From Geobacter argillaceus (GTDB lineage Bacteria; Desulfobacterota; Desulfuromonadia; Geobacterales; DSM-12255), in NCBI RefSeq assembly GCF_007830735.1, contig NZ_VLLN01000001.1, positions 248,001-312,000 on the forward strand: a stretch of 64,000 nucleotides of DNA. The letters are read 5' to 3'. The translations under genes were made by a program, and so were the position numbers. The notes below the pieces were generated by a model. The model saw only the letters and a program-made list of their open reading frames with translations, did no database searches and was not told where the DNA came from. Shown in pieces: positions 25,676-34,659 of this stretch (its first letter is position 1; every line of letters starts with the position of its first letter).

Positions 25676-26818
25676 ATGAGCACGAACATCGCCACCCAAA
25701 CCGCACAGATCGGCCTCGACTGGGACACCCGCACCGGCGCGGTGACCGTCCCGATCTACCAGACCGCCACCTTCCGCCACCCGGGCCTCGGCCAGAGCAC
25801 CGGCTACGACTATACCCGCTCCGGCAACCCGACCCGTCAGGCCCTTGAGGAAGGGATGGCCCGTCTTGACAACGGTCGTCGCGGCTTCGCCTACTCGACC
25901 GGCATGGCCGCCATTACCAGCCTGCTCCTCCTGTTCAGGCACGGCGACCACCTGATTGTCACCGAAGACCTGTACGGTGGCACCTACCGCCTGTTCGAAA
26001 AGATCTTCCAGCAGTACGGCCTGGAGTTCACCTACGTGGACACCAGCGACGAGGCGGAGGTCCGGGCCGCGCTCCGCCCCAACACCCGGGCACTGTTCGT
26101 CGAGTCGCTGACCAACCCGCTTCTCAAGGTGGCCGACATCGGCGCCCTGGCCGCGCTCTGCAAGGAGCGGCAGATCCTCTGCATCGTCGACAACACCTTC
26201 CTCACCCCCTACCTGCTCCGGCCGCTGGACCTGGGGGCGGACATCGCCATCTACAGCGGCAGCAAGTACCTGGCCGGGCACAACGACACGGTCTGCGGCC
26301 TGGTGGTGGTGAAGGACCCGGCCCTGGCCGAGCGGGTCTATTTCCACCAGAACGCGGCCGGCGCGGTCCTCGCCCCCCAGGACTCCTGGCTCACCATTCG
26401 GGGGCTCAAAACCCTGGCGGTGCGCCTCGACCGACAGCAGCAAAACGCCCAAGCCATTGCCGAGTGGCTCCGGACCCAGCCGCTGGTCCGCGCGGTCCAC
26501 TACCCGGGACTGCCCGACCATCCGGGACACGAGCTGCTGAAGCGTCAGGCAAAGGGGTTCGGCGGCATGATCGCCTTCGAGGTGACCGATCCCGCCCTGG
26601 TGGAACGGCTGCTCCTGAAGACGCAGGTGATCTCCTTTGCCGAGAGCCTCGGGGGGGTGGAATCCCTCATCACCTTCCCGGAGGTGCAGACCCACGCCGA
26701 CATCGAGCCGGAAAAGCGGGCCCGCTTCGGCATCAGCAACGTGCTGCTCCGGCTGTCGGTGGGGATCGAGGATGTGAATGACCTGATCGCCGACCTTGAT
26801 CAAGCGCTAAATTATTAA
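25676..26818 (+). CDS. metB: Cys/Met-metabolism PLP enzyme (cystathionine gamma-synthase-like)
   Basis: A 380-residue fold-type I PLP enzyme of the Cys/Met metabolism family, first gene behind the SAM-I riboswitch. The start at 25676 follows GAGGAGA. The family features YDYTRSGNPTRQALE, the PLP lysine in YSGSKYLAGHND (about residue 197) and SLGGVESLITFP are all present. Members include cystathionine gamma-synthase, cystathionine beta-lyase, methionine gamma-lyase and O-acylhomoserine sulfhydrylase; sequence alone does not separate these. The paired paralogue downstream suggests the two successive trans-sulfuration steps. Confidence 0.85.
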   Translation: MSTNIATQTAQIGLDWDTRTGAVTVPIYQTATFRHPGLGQSTGYDYTRSGNPTRQALEEGMARLDNGRRGFAYSTGMAAITSLLLLFRHGDHLIVTEDLYGGTYRLFEKIFQQYGLEFTYVDTSDEAEVRAALRPNTRALFVESLTNPLLKVADIGALAALCKERQILCIVDNTFLTPYLLRPLDLGADIAIYSGSKYLAGHNDTVCGLVVVKDPALAERVYFHQNAAGAVLAPQDSWLTIRGLKTLAVRLDRQQQNAQAIAEWLRTQPLVRAVHYPGLPDHPGHELLKRQAKGFGGMIAFEVTDPALVERLLLKTQVISFAESLGGVESLITFPEVQTHADIEPEKRARFGISNVLLRLSVGIEDVNDLIADLDQALNY

Positions 26819-26836
26819 TTCTGCTTCTTCAGGTTA

Positions 26837-26990
26837 CGCCCCGTAGGGGCAGAATGCCCTGTAGCCCGGCGATTTATCGCCGGGATTCGAGCGATAGGTT
26901 CTTTTGTCACGTACGTGACTGAAGGATTAATCCAATCCCCACACCGGGGGATGAATCCCCCGGCTACAGGCATTCTGTCCCGATGGGACG
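26837..26990. repeat. Long palindromic repeat element, copy 2 (REP/BIME-like)
   Basis: Same architecture as 13093-13247: outer arms CGCCCCGTAGGGGCAGAA and TTCTGTCCCGATGGGACG, inner hairpins CCCGGCGATTTATCGCCGGG and CCGGGGGATGAATCCCCCGG, and the central TCACGTACGTGACTGAAGGA block. It sits between the two PLP-enzyme genes, and in RNA could influence their relative expression. Confidence 0.85.
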
Positions 26991-27093
26991 AAAATCTTGT
27001 CAAATCGCGGGAGAGAGGCGGAAGCGGCCCCCCGCCCGTCACGGCTCATACGCAGCAGCAACGGCTTAACGATCACCTCCAAGGAGAACCAGC

Positions 27094-28227
27094 ATGAAAT
27101 TCGCCACTCAGCTCATCCATGGCAGCCATACCTTTGACCCGGCCACCGGCGCCCTGGGGATTCCGGTCTACCAGACCTCCACCTTTGCCCAGCACTCCGT
27201 GGACAACTTCGGCAAGTACGACTACGCCCGCTCCGGCAACCCGACCCGGGACGCCCTGGAGGAAGCCATCGCCCGCCTGGAGGGGGGAACCCGCGCCTTT
27301 GCCTTTGCCTCGGGCATGGCGGCCATCTGCTCCACCTTTCTCCTCTTCGCCCCCGGCGACCACCTGGTGGTCTGCGAGGACGTCTACGGCGGCACCTTCC
27401 GCGCGCTGACCCGGCTCTTTGGCCAATGGGGGCTGACCGTCACCTTTGTGGACGCCACGGACAACGCGGCCATCGAAGCCGCGGTCCGGCCCGAGACCAA
27501 GGCCCTCTACCTGGAGACCCCATCCAACCCGCTCCTGAAGATCACCGACCTGCGCGGCGCCGTGGCCATCGCCAAGACGAAGGGGCTCCTCACCCTCGTG
27601 GACAACACCTTCATGACCCCCTACCTGCAGCGGCCGCTGGAGCTCGGCTGCGACATCGTCCTCCACAGCGGCACCAAATTCCTGAACGGCCACAGCGACG
27701 TGATCTGCGGGTTTGCCGTGGCAAAGGACAGCGACTTGGGAAGCCGGCTCGGCTTCATCCAGAACGCCTTCGGCGCCATCCTGGGTCCGCAGGACTGCTG
27801 GCTGGTACTCCGGGGCTTAAGGACCCTAAAAATCCGGATGGAGGAGAGTCAGCGAAACGCACTGAAACTGGCGGCCTGGTTGTCCGACCAGCCGCGGGTC
27901 ACCGGGGTCTACTACCCGGGACTGGCCGAGCATCCCGGCTCTGCCATCCACCAGGGGCAGAGCGACGGCCCCGGTGCGGTCCTCTCCTTTGAACTGGACT
28001 CGTTCGACCTGACCCGGAAACTCCTGGAAGGGGTCGAACTGGCCGCCTTTGCCGTCAGCCTCGGCGGGGTGGAAAGCATCCTCTCCTACCCGGCCAGGAT
28101 GTCACACGCCGCCATGCCGCCCGAGGAGCGGGCCGCCCGCGGGATCAGCGACACCCTGATGCGCCTGTCAGTCGGCCTGGAAGACCCGGACGACCTGATC
28201 GCCGATTTCGACCGGCTGATCAACTGA
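27094..28227 (+). CDS. metC: Cys/Met-metabolism PLP enzyme (cystathionine beta-lyase/gamma-synthase-like)
   Basis: A 377-residue paralogue of the preceding gene with YDYARSGNPTRDALE, the PLP lysine in HSGTKFLNGHSDVICG (about residue 194) and SLGGVESILSYP. The ribosome site AAGGAGAACCAGC precedes the ATG. The symbol is provisional, because beta-lyase and gamma-synthase are not safely separable by eye. It is 275 bp downstream of the first enzyme, with a repeat element between, and is followed by a terminator, so the two probably form one SAM-regulated unit. Confidence 0.83.
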   Translation: MKFATQLIHGSHTFDPATGALGIPVYQTSTFAQHSVDNFGKYDYARSGNPTRDALEEAIARLEGGTRAFAFASGMAAICSTFLLFAPGDHLVVCEDVYGGTFRALTRLFGQWGLTVTFVDATDNAAIEAAVRPETKALYLETPSNPLLKITDLRGAVAIAKTKGLLTLVDNTFMTPYLQRPLELGCDIVLHSGTKFLNGHSDVICGFAVAKDSDLGSRLGFIQNAFGAILGPQDCWLVLRGLRTLKIRMEESQRNALKLAAWLSDQPRVTGVYYPGLAEHPGSAIHQGQSDGPGAVLSFELDSFDLTRKLLEGVELAAFAVSLGGVESILSYPARMSHAAMPPEERAARGISDTLMRLSVGLEDPDDLIADFDRLIN

Positions 28228-28264
28228 ATCCATGTGGCGTGCGAAGCAGCCTTTTGCTCCGGAA

Positions 28265-28293
28265 GGGCTGGCCAGCGAATGGCCGGCCCTTTT
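28265..28293 (+). terminator. Rho-independent terminator closing the methionine genes
   Basis: GGGCTGGCCA pairs with TGGCCGGCCC around a GCGAA loop and is followed by TTTT, 37 bp after the stop codon. Confidence 0.85.
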
Positions 28294-28317
28294 CCATTGC
28301 CGTGACCGGATTTTGGG

Positions 28318-28346
28318 TTGACAAACCCGCGATGCAAAACGAGAAT
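28318..28346 (+). promoter_or_regulatory. Probable promoter of iorA-iorB-paaK
   Basis: TTGACA and GAGAAT are separated by 17 bp, about 38 bp before the iorA start codon and just downstream of the methionine-operon terminator. Confidence 0.5.
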
Positions 28347-28384
28347 GAGCCTCTTTGCCGGGAGTGAATAGCGAGGAGGCTCTG

Positions 28385-30196
28385 TTGACCGAACCACAAA
28401 AGATCCTGATGCAGGGAAATGAAGCACTGGCCCGCGGGCTGGTGGAGCATGGCTGTGTTGTGGCCGCGTCCTATCCGGGCACGCCGGCCTCCGAGATCCT
28501 GACCGCCATCCAGGCTTGGCAGAAGGCCGAAGGACTCACCATGCACCTGGAATGGTCGGTCAACGAGAAGGTGGCCCTGGAGATCGCCTATGCCGCCAGC
28601 CAGGCCGGCCTGCGCGCCGCCACCGCCATGAAACAGGTGGGGCTGAACGTCGCCTCCGACCCCCTCATGAGCGCCGCCTACCTGGGAGTGGTGGGCGGGT
28701 TTGTCGTGGTCAGCGCCGACGACCCCGGCCCCCATTCGTCCCAAACCGAGCAGGACAGCCGGCTCACGGCCATGCTGGCCAAGATCCCGGTGCTCGACCC
28801 CGCCTCGCCGGCCGATGCCCGCGAGTTCGCCGGCATCGCCTTTGAACTCTCCGAGGCGTTCAGCATCCCGGTCATGCTCCGCCCCACTACTAGAGTCTGC
28901 CACGCCTGCCAGGACATCGCCCCGGCCCCGGTCGAAAAGCTCGGCCGGCTGGCCGCCTTCACCAAGGATCCGAGCCGCTGGGCAGCCACTCCCAATTTCC
29001 GCTACCGGCTCCATGTGCAGCTGAACGAGAAGCTGGAGCGGATCGCCGCCTATGGGCAGACCGCCCCCAGGCTCATCAACCCGCAGGCCAAGAGCCGTCG
29101 GGCCCTGGTGGCCTCCGGAGCTGCGGCCGGCTACGCCAGTGAGGCCCTGACCAGCCTCGGACTGGTGGATGAGCTGGCTTTTTATCAGGTCATCCAGCCC
29201 TATCCGCTGCACACCGCCTTTACCGAAGAGGTACTGGCACGGTTCGACGAAATCCTGGTGCTGGAGGAGACCACCGGCGTCATCGAGATGCAGCTCCGCG
29301 ACCGCTACAAGGTGCGGGGCAAACTTTCCAGCACTGTTCCCGAGGCAGGGGAACTGCTCCCCGAGATTGTTGAACGGCTCATCGCCGGATTTGCCGGCTG
29401 TCCGGCCCCTCTCCTGCCGGAACCGCCGACCGGAGGCGGGCGGCGCCCCACCCTCTGCCCCGGCTGTCCCCACCGGGCCAGCTTCTATGCCATCAAGCGG
29501 GCCGCACCCAAGGGGATCTACCCCAGCGACATAGGCTGCTATACCCTCGGCCTCAACCTGGGCGGAGTGGACACGGTCCTCTGCATGGGGGCAGCGGTCA
29601 GCCAGGCCGCCGGCTTCCACCAGGCCTACCGGATCACCGGTCAGGAAAAGGATGTCGTGGCCACCATCGGCGACTCCACCTTCTTCCATGCCGGCATCCC
29701 GCCGCTCATCGACGCCGTGGCCCAGGGAGCCAGGTTCGTCCTGGTCATTCTCGACAACGCCACCACGGCCATGACCGGCAACCAGCCGACCCCGGCCCAC
29801 GGCACCCCGGCCGGCCAGCCCGTGGTCATCGAGGATATCGTCCGCGGCTGCGGGGTCCGCTTCTGCACCACCGGCGACCCGCTCGACCTCCCCGGCTTTA
29901 CCAGGCTGGTCAAGGAGGCAGTGCTGTTCGCCCGGGAAGAGGGAGTGGCGGTAGTCATCGCCAAAAGCCCCTGCCTGGTGGACCGGAGCCGACCGGCGGC
30001 GAAGCGCCCCCAGGCCGCGGTGGACGCCACCTGCACCGGCTGCAAGGTATGCACCAGCCAGTTCGAGTGCCCGGCCCTGGTCTATGACGACGCAACGAAA
30101 AAGGTCACCGTGGACCTGATGATCTGCAGCGGCTGCGGGGTCTGCCTGGACGTCTGCCCGCAACAGGCGATCTCACGCCGGGAGGAGCGGCCATGA
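28385..30196 (+). CDS. iorA: Indolepyruvate ferredoxin oxidoreductase alpha subunit, TTG start
   Basis: The thiamine-diphosphate and iron-sulfur subunit that oxidises aryl-2-oxoacids (such as indolepyruvate and phenylpyruvate) to aryl-acetyl-CoA with reduction of ferredoxin. The TTG at 28385 is taken as start because AGGAGG lies 5 nt before it, giving 603 residues. The pyrimidine-binding half comes first (SYPGTPASEIL). The TPP-binding domain includes LCPGCPHRASFYAIK (about 360) and TIGDSTFFHAGIPPLIDAV (about 430). A C-terminal double [4Fe-4S] ferredoxin has CTGCKVC and CSGCGVCLDVCP. It overlaps iorB by 4 bp (ATGA). Confidence 0.94.
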   Translation: MTEPQKILMQGNEALARGLVEHGCVVAASYPGTPASEILTAIQAWQKAEGLTMHLEWSVNEKVALEIAYAASQAGLRAATAMKQVGLNVASDPLMSAAYLGVVGGFVVVSADDPGPHSSQTEQDSRLTAMLAKIPVLDPASPADAREFAGIAFELSEAFSIPVMLRPTTRVCHACQDIAPAPVEKLGRLAAFTKDPSRWAATPNFRYRLHVQLNEKLERIAAYGQTAPRLINPQAKSRRALVASGAAAGYASEALTSLGLVDELAFYQVIQPYPLHTAFTEEVLARFDEILVLEETTGVIEMQLRDRYKVRGKLSSTVPEAGELLPEIVERLIAGFAGCPAPLLPEPPTGGGRRPTLCPGCPHRASFYAIKRAAPKGIYPSDIGCYTLGLNLGGVDTVLCMGAAVSQAAGFHQAYRITGQEKDVVATIGDSTFFHAGIPPLIDAVAQGARFVLVILDNATTAMTGNQPTPAHGTPAGQPVVIEDIVRGCGVRFCTTGDPLDLPGFTRLVKEAVLFAREEGVAVVIAKSPCLVDRSRPAAKRPQAAVDATCTGCKVCTSQFECPALVYDDATKKVTVDLMICSGCGVCLDVCPQQAISRREERP

Positions 30197-30723
30197 ACGG
30201 ACAGCAGCTGATCATCGCCGGCGTCGGCGGCCAGGGGATACTCTTCATCACCCGGCTCCTGGCCGAGACCGCCATCGCCAAGGGACTGCCGGTCCTCACC
30301 TCCGAGACCCACGGCATGGCCCAACGGGGAGGGATCGTCGTCTCCCACCTGAAGGTGGGGGAGTTCTCCAGCCCGCTGGTGCGGCCGGGACAGGCCGACG
30401 GCCTCCTGTCCCTCAAGGCGGAGACCGTGGCCCTGCACCGTCACTTTCTGAAGGGAGCCGGCTGGATCGTGGCCAACGCCACCCCCCTGGCAGTAGTGGA
30501 AGCGGACCACCCGATCGCCACCATCGACGCCGACCCCATCTCCTTAAGCCTCGGCAACCCCCAGGCGGTCAACCTGATCGTCCTCGGCCTGGCCCTGGCC
30601 GCGCCGGGACGGCTCTTCTGCACGGCCGCCGAGATCGAGGAGACGATCCGCCGCAAGCTTGTTGCCAAGCCAACCCTGCTGGAAGGGGCGCTGGCCGCCT
30701 TCCGGGCCGGGCTGAAAGCATAA
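30193..30723 (+). CDS. iorB: Indolepyruvate ferredoxin oxidoreductase beta subunit
   Basis: A 176-residue gamma-type 2-oxoacid oxidoreductase domain that completes the IorAB enzyme. The N-terminus IIAGVGGQGILFITRLLAE is the conserved glycine-rich motif, with HGMAQRGGIVVSHLKVG after it. Start overlaps the iorA stop as ATGA, so synthesis is coupled. paaK follows 27 bp downstream, consistent with a pathway that forms or uses aryl-acetyl-CoA. Confidence 0.93.
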   Translation: MNGQQLIIAGVGGQGILFITRLLAETAIAKGLPVLTSETHGMAQRGGIVVSHLKVGEFSSPLVRPGQADGLLSLKAETVALHRHFLKGAGWIVANATPLAVVEADHPIATIDADPISLSLGNPQAVNLIVLGLALAAPGRLFCTAAEIEETIRRKLVAKPTLLEGALAAFRAGLKA

Positions 30724-30750
30724 ATTCATACCGCTGTCAGGAGTTGCTTC

Positions 30751-32046
30751 ATGCTGAAACGTTTCCCCCCCAAGGTATCCTCTCCGGCGGAGCTGCCGGC
30801 CCTTCAACTGGCCGGGCTCAAGTGGAGTGTCAGGCACGCCTTCGACAACGCCCCCTTCTATCGCGAGCGGCTGACACAGGCCGGTATCACGCCGGACGAC
30901 ATCCGTTCCCTGGACGACCTCCGGCGACTGCCGTTCATCACCGCCGACGACCTGGCCGCCGGCTATCCGTTTGCGCTCAGGGCCGCCCCGTTCGCGGATC
31001 TCGTCCGTATCCACGCCTCCAGCGGCACCACCGGCAAGCGGAAGATCCTCTGCTATACCCGGAAGGACCTTGATGACTGGCAGGAGATGTTCGCCCGCTG
31101 CTTTGAGCTGGCCGGCCTGATCAGGGAGGACCGGGTCCAGATTGCCGTCGGCTACGGGCTCTGGACCGCCGGAGTCGGCTTCCAGCAGGCGTGCGAAAGG
31201 TTCGGCGCCCTGGCCATCCCGGTCGGCCCGGGGAACCTGGAGATCCACATCACCTTCCTCCAGGACCTGCAGTCCACGGTCTTCTGCTGCACCGCCTCCA
31301 TGGGGCTCCTGCTGGCCGAGGAGGTGCAGCGCAAGGGGCTGAAGCATACCCTCAACCTGAAAAAGATCATCATGGGGGCGGAGCGCGCCAGCAGCGCCAT
31401 GCTCGCTACCATGCGGGAATGCCTCGGGGTGGAGGAGATCTACGACATCACCGGCCTGACCGAGGTCTATGGCCCCGGCACCGGTCTCTCCTGCCGCGCC
31501 AACGACGGCATTCATTATTGGGCCGACCACTACATCCTGGAGGTGATCGACCCCGAGACGCTGGAACCGGTCAAGCCGGGCGAGATCGGGGAGATGGTCT
31601 ACACCACCCTCGCTAAGGAAGGGGCGCCGCTGCTCCGTTACCGCTCCCGCGACCTGACCCGCCTCATCGAAGGGGACTGCCCCTGCGGCTGCTGGCTCCC
31701 CCGCCACGACCGGATCCTCGGCCGCTCCGACGACGTGGTCATCTTCCGCGGGGTGAACATCTACCCCGGCCAGTTGGACGAAGTGCTGCACCAGGTCCAG
31801 GGGATCGGCAGCGAATACCAGGTGCTGTTCGACCACGGCCCGGACGGCCGCGACTTCATGCAGATCAGGGTGGAGCGGGCCGGTAACTGTCAGGCCCTGC
31901 CGGACGACGGGGTGGCAAAGCAGATCGCTGCCGGCATCAAGCACACCCTGTTGGTATCGCCGGTGGTGGAACTGCTCGACTACGGCAGTCTGCCGCGGTC
32001 GGAGAAGAAAACCAAGCGGATCTTCGACAACCGGCGGTTCGAATAA
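30751..32046 (+). CDS. paaK: Phenylacetate-CoA ligase family (AMP-forming)
   Basis: A 431-residue member of the phenylacetate-CoA ligase branch of the ANL adenylating enzymes. Motifs include the phosphate loop [14 protein letters not shown] (about residue 90), [16 protein letters not shown] (about 230), [11 protein letters not shown] and the C-terminal hinge [17 protein letters not shown]. It activates phenylacetate or a related aryl acid with CoA. With iorAB directly upstream, the trio fits aromatic amino-acid breakdown; when run the other way the same genes can assimilate aryl acids, so direction cannot be decided here. Confidence 0.92.
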   Translation: MLKRFPPKVSSPAELPALQLAGLKWSVRHAFDNAPFYRERLTQAGITPDDIRSLDDLRRLPFITADDLAAGYPFALRAAPFADLVRIHASSGTTGKRKILCYTRKDLDDWQEMFARCFELAGLIREDRVQIAVGYGLWTAGVGFQQACERFGALAIPVGPGNLEIHITFLQDLQSTVFCCTASMGLLLAEEVQRKGLKHTLNLKKIIMGAERASSAMLATMRECLGVEEIYDITGLTEVYGPGTGLSCRANDGIHYWADHYILEVIDPETLEPVKPGEIGEMVYTTLAKEGAPLLRYRSRDLTRLIEGDCPCGCWLPRHDRILGRSDDVVIFRGVNIYPGQLDEVLHQVQGIGSEYQVLFDHGPDGRDFMQIRVERAGNCQALPDDGVAKQIAAGIKHTLLVSPVVELLDYGSLPRSEKKTKRIFDNRRFE

Positions 32047-32122
32047 GTCATACGCCGGGCACGGACTGCCCGGCCTACCAGTTAGCTGCTCAATGCAGCC
32101 GAGCAAAAAGATAGGAGTCAGA

Positions 32123-32464
32123 ATGAGCAGTCTGCCCACATGCCCGCAATGCAGTTCGGAATACACCTATGAAGACGGAAACCTGTATGTCTGCCCGGAG
32201 TGCGCCCATGAATGGGCTATCGTTGCAGCCGGGCAGAGCGGCGAGCAAGAGAGGGTCGTGCGCGATGCCTTCGGGAACCTGCTGCAGGACGGCGATTCGG
32301 TGACGGTGGTCAAGGATCTGAAGATCAAGGGCTCGTCAGCGGTAGTCAAGGTGGGGACCAAGGTCAGAAACATCCGTCTCGTCGACGGCGACCACGATAT
32401 CGATTGCAAGATCGACGGCATTGGCGCCATGCAGTTGAAATCGGAATTCGTCAAGAAGGCGTAG
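32123..32464 (+). CDS. PhnA/YjdM-family zinc-ribbon protein
   Basis: A 113-residue protein of the YjdM (formerly PhnA) family. The start at 32123 follows TAGGAGTCAG. An N-terminal zinc ribbon has CPQCSSEY and CPECAHEW (Cys pairs at about 7/10 and 25/28). The C-terminal SH3-like domain holds [20 protein letters not shown] and [20 protein letters not shown]. The family's biochemical role is not established despite the old link to phosphonate metabolism. It appears monocistronic. Confidence 0.92.
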   Translation: MSSLPTCPQCSSEYTYEDGNLYVCPECAHEWAIVAAGQSGEQERVVRDAFGNLLQDGDSVTVVKDLKIKGSSAVVKVGTKVRNIRLVDGDHDIDCKIDGIGAMQLKSEFVKKA

Positions 32465-32502
32465 CTCAGCAGCTTGTGACAAGTAGCGGCGACATTCGTT
32501 GG

Positions 32503-32976
32503 TCAGTGCCCCTTTTCCAACGGGCTCCGGTTGACCAGAAGCCAGTAACAGCCAAGGGTGCTGACAATGGTGGCGAACTCACCGAAATCGACCGGCTTGC
32601 GGATGAAGCTGTTCACCCCGAGGCGGTAGCTCAGCACCAGATCCTGTTCCTCTTTTGACGAGGTGAAGATGATGACCGGCAACCCCTTCAGCCGGTCGTC
32701 GGCCCGGATCGCCCGCAGCACCTCGATCCCGTCCACCCGCGGCATATGAATATCCAGCAGCACGACCTGCGGAAAGTGCATGCCCCCTTCCAGGCACCCC
32801 TTGAACAGGTAATCAAGCGCCTCCGCCCCGTCCTTCAGCCACACCACTTCATTGAGTACATTGGCCTTTTTCAGAGATCGCTGGGTCAGCAGCGCATCGT
32901 CAGGACTATCTTCGACGAGAAGAATCGTTTTACCCTTTGCCGCAATCTGGTCTTCGTTAGAAAAGTTGTATCCCAT
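32503..32976 (-). CDS. Single-domain response regulator (Rcp1/CheY-like)
   Basis: A 157-residue receiver domain with no output domain. The acidic pocket (VEDSPDD), phospho-acceptor Asp (in VVLLDIHMPRVDG, about residue 76) and the switch residues (FTSSKEE, then RKPVDFGEF with its lysine) are all present. The spacing around the phospho-site, with a long loop (KGCLEGGMHFPQ), is the Rcp1-like subtype that is typically phosphorylated by phytochrome-like or PAS histidine kinases. No kinase gene is adjacent. It is followed upstream on the same strand by a PilZ protein gene. Confidence 0.9.
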   Translation of the reverse strand: MGYNFSNEDQIAAKGKTILLVEDSPDDALLTQRSLKKANVLNEVVWLKDGAEALDYLFKGCLEGGMHFPQVVLLDIHMPRVDGIEVLRAIRADDRLKGLPVIIFTSSKEEQDLVLSYRLGVNSFIRKPVDFGEFATIVSTLGCYWLLVNRSPLEKGH

Positions 32977-33080
32977 ATCTTTCCCTTACCAATGCCGGTA
33001 CCTGCACGGACACGCCCGGATGCGCAGGGACTATTCCGAACGCGTGACAGTACTCAGTGCCAATATTATTCGATTGTCGG

Positions 33081-33737
33081 TTAAAAAAGCGCCGCTTCAA
33101 GGAGCTTCAGCCGCTCACCCTTAAGCCCGTCAAACCGGCAGCCGATGCCGGGTATCCGCATGGCCACCCCCCACGCCTGCTCCCAGCGGACTTCGACGCG
33201 GAACGGGCGGTCGTCCAGTTCCATGATCTTCACGTTCAGCATACGCCCGACCGGGTACGGATCACAGGTGCAGACGAACATGCCGCTGCGCGACATATCC
33301 AGGCTAAAGGCCCGCCGCGCCTGCGCCTCCGATTCGGACTCCCCCCAGACCAGGAGGTTGAAGTTCTTCGGCTTGCGATCATCCTTGCGCAGGGAGCGGG
33401 GTTTGAAAATCTCGCAGCGGGCCAGGAACGCAAGCAGGTTCTCCTGACCGCTCTTGGTACTGTCGGAAAAGAGCGCCCGAAATCCGGCCTTGTGGTTCCA
33501 GTTGATCCTGATATTCGCAAAGACCGTCTCCAAAGTCTGGAGGAGCATCCGCTCCCGTTCAGTGGCCTTGATGATCGCGGGAATGTCCAGAATGAAACCG
33601 CTGATGGGGATCTCCGCAAGTTTCTGGTACATCTCGGCAATGGAAGAAAAATGAATGGCAACGGCACCATGGGCAGCAAGAAAGTCCGTATAAGCCCTCT
33701 GGGCTTCCCCTTGACGGGAGACGAGCGCAATATTCAC
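33081..33737 (-). CDS. PilZ-domain protein (predicted cyclic di-GMP binder), GTG start
   Basis: A 218-residue protein whose C-terminal half carries PilZ motifs: RKDDR as RxxxR and LDMSRSGMFV as D/NxSxxG. This predicts cyclic di-GMP binding. The N-terminal 110 residues look like a degenerate receiver-like alpha/beta domain (IALVSRQGEAQRAYTDFLA; GFILDIP). The start is taken as the GTG at 33737, because GGAGG lies 5 nt before it; an ATG 60 bp farther upstream lacks any site. The receiver-only regulator gene at 32503 lies 104 bp downstream on the same strand, so the two may be cotranscribed. Confidence 0.82.
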   Translation of the reverse strand: MNIALVSRQGEAQRAYTDFLAAHGAVAIHFSSIAEMYQKLAEIPISGFILDIPAIIKATERERMLLQTLETVFANIRINWNHKAGFRALFSDSTKSGQENLLAFLARCEIFKPRSLRKDDRKPKNFNLLVWGESESEAQARRAFSLDMSRSGMFVCTCDPYPVGRMLNVKIMELDDRPFRVEVRWEQAWGVAMRIPGIGCRFDGLKGERLKLLEAALF

Positions 33738-33948
33738 AAGATCCTCCAGAAGTGATTCGACACGGAGGGAGTATAACATCCGTGTACATTTTTTCATCTT
33801 ATTGAATGCAGATCACGGATCAACTCTGATGAAAGCGGATCAACGTGGATAAAGCGAGTCCGAAATAGTTTTCTTCAAATCCGTGTGAACCCGCCTAATC
33901 CGCGTTCTATTGAAGTTCAGGTTTGCTCACTTCTTGTAACGTGTTACG

Positions 33949-34659
33949 TCATAATACCGAAGCCCGGAGCCGGTAGCCCACCCCGAGTTCGGTGACGATA
34001 TAGCGGGGCCGTGAGGCATCGACCTCGATCTTGCGCCGCAGATTGCTGATATTGACCCGCAGGACATGGGGCTGTTCCACGTAGGCAACGCCCCATATCT
34101 GCTTGAGGATCTGGCCATGGGTCAGAACCTTATCGGCGTGGATCACCAGCAGGCGGAGAAGATCGTATTCTGTGGGGGTCAGCTGCACCTCCTCGCCACG
34201 AACCGTCACCCGCCGGCGCCCCAGGTCGACCTCCAACTCCCCGACCCTGAAGATCGGCTCGGTCACCTGCTGCACCGAACGGCGGAGCGATACCCTGATC
34301 CGCGCCAGGAGTTCGCCGATACCGAACGGTTTGGTCAGATAATCGTCGGCACCGGCGTCCAGCGCGGCGACCTTGTCGTCCTCCCGCTCGCGCACCGAAA
34401 GGACGATGATCGGCACCGTCGACCATTCGCGAATCCTTCTGATCACCTCGACCCCGTCAAGGTCCGGGAGTCCCAGGTCAAGAAGGATCAGGTCCGGTCT
34501 GACCGTGGCGGCAGCAACCAGACCGGACCGGCCGGTCTCCGCCTGGTGAAGGGAAAACTCTTCGCCGTTCAGGGCGGTCTGGAGAAACCGCTGAATGGCA
34601 AGCTCGTCATCCACGACGAGGATGCGGGGTGGATTGGTAGCGCGCGAATCATTGGTCAT
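33949..34659 (-). CDS. kdpE: KdpE response regulator
   Basis: A 236-residue OmpR/PhoB-type regulator. The receiver domain (about 10-125) has VVDDE, the phospho-Asp in LILLDLGLPDLDGVEV and KPFGIGELLAR. The C-terminal winged helix (about 140-232) has EVQLTPTEYDLLRLLVIHADKVLTHGQI. It is the partner of KdpD, whose gene overlaps it by 11 bp. A conserved block with TTGAC-type direct repeats is found upstream of both the kdp operon and the nearby permease; this is the most likely KdpE operator in the window. Confidence 0.95.
   Translation of the reverse strand: MTNDSRATNPPRILVVDDELAIQRFLQTALNGEEFSLHQAETGRSGLVAAATVRPDLILLDLGLPDLDGVEVIRRIREWSTVPIIVLSVREREDDKVAALDAGADDYLTKPFGIGELLARIRVSLRRSVQQVTEPIFRVGELEVDLGRRRVTVRGEEVQLTPTEYDLLRLLVIHADKVLTHGQILKQIWGVAYVEQPHVLRVNISNLRRKIEVDASRPRYIVTELGVGYRLRASVL

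Noticed and set aside
28220-30163. A 647-codon open frame on the minus strand opposite iorA
   Set aside because: Same kind of GC artefact; iorA has all cofactor and cluster motifs on the other strand.
33738-33948. Repeated phrases such as GATCACGGATC and AATCCGCG between the PilZ and kdpE genes
   Set aside because: Too degenerate to define a repeat unit by eye; may be a decayed dispersed repeat but not supportable.
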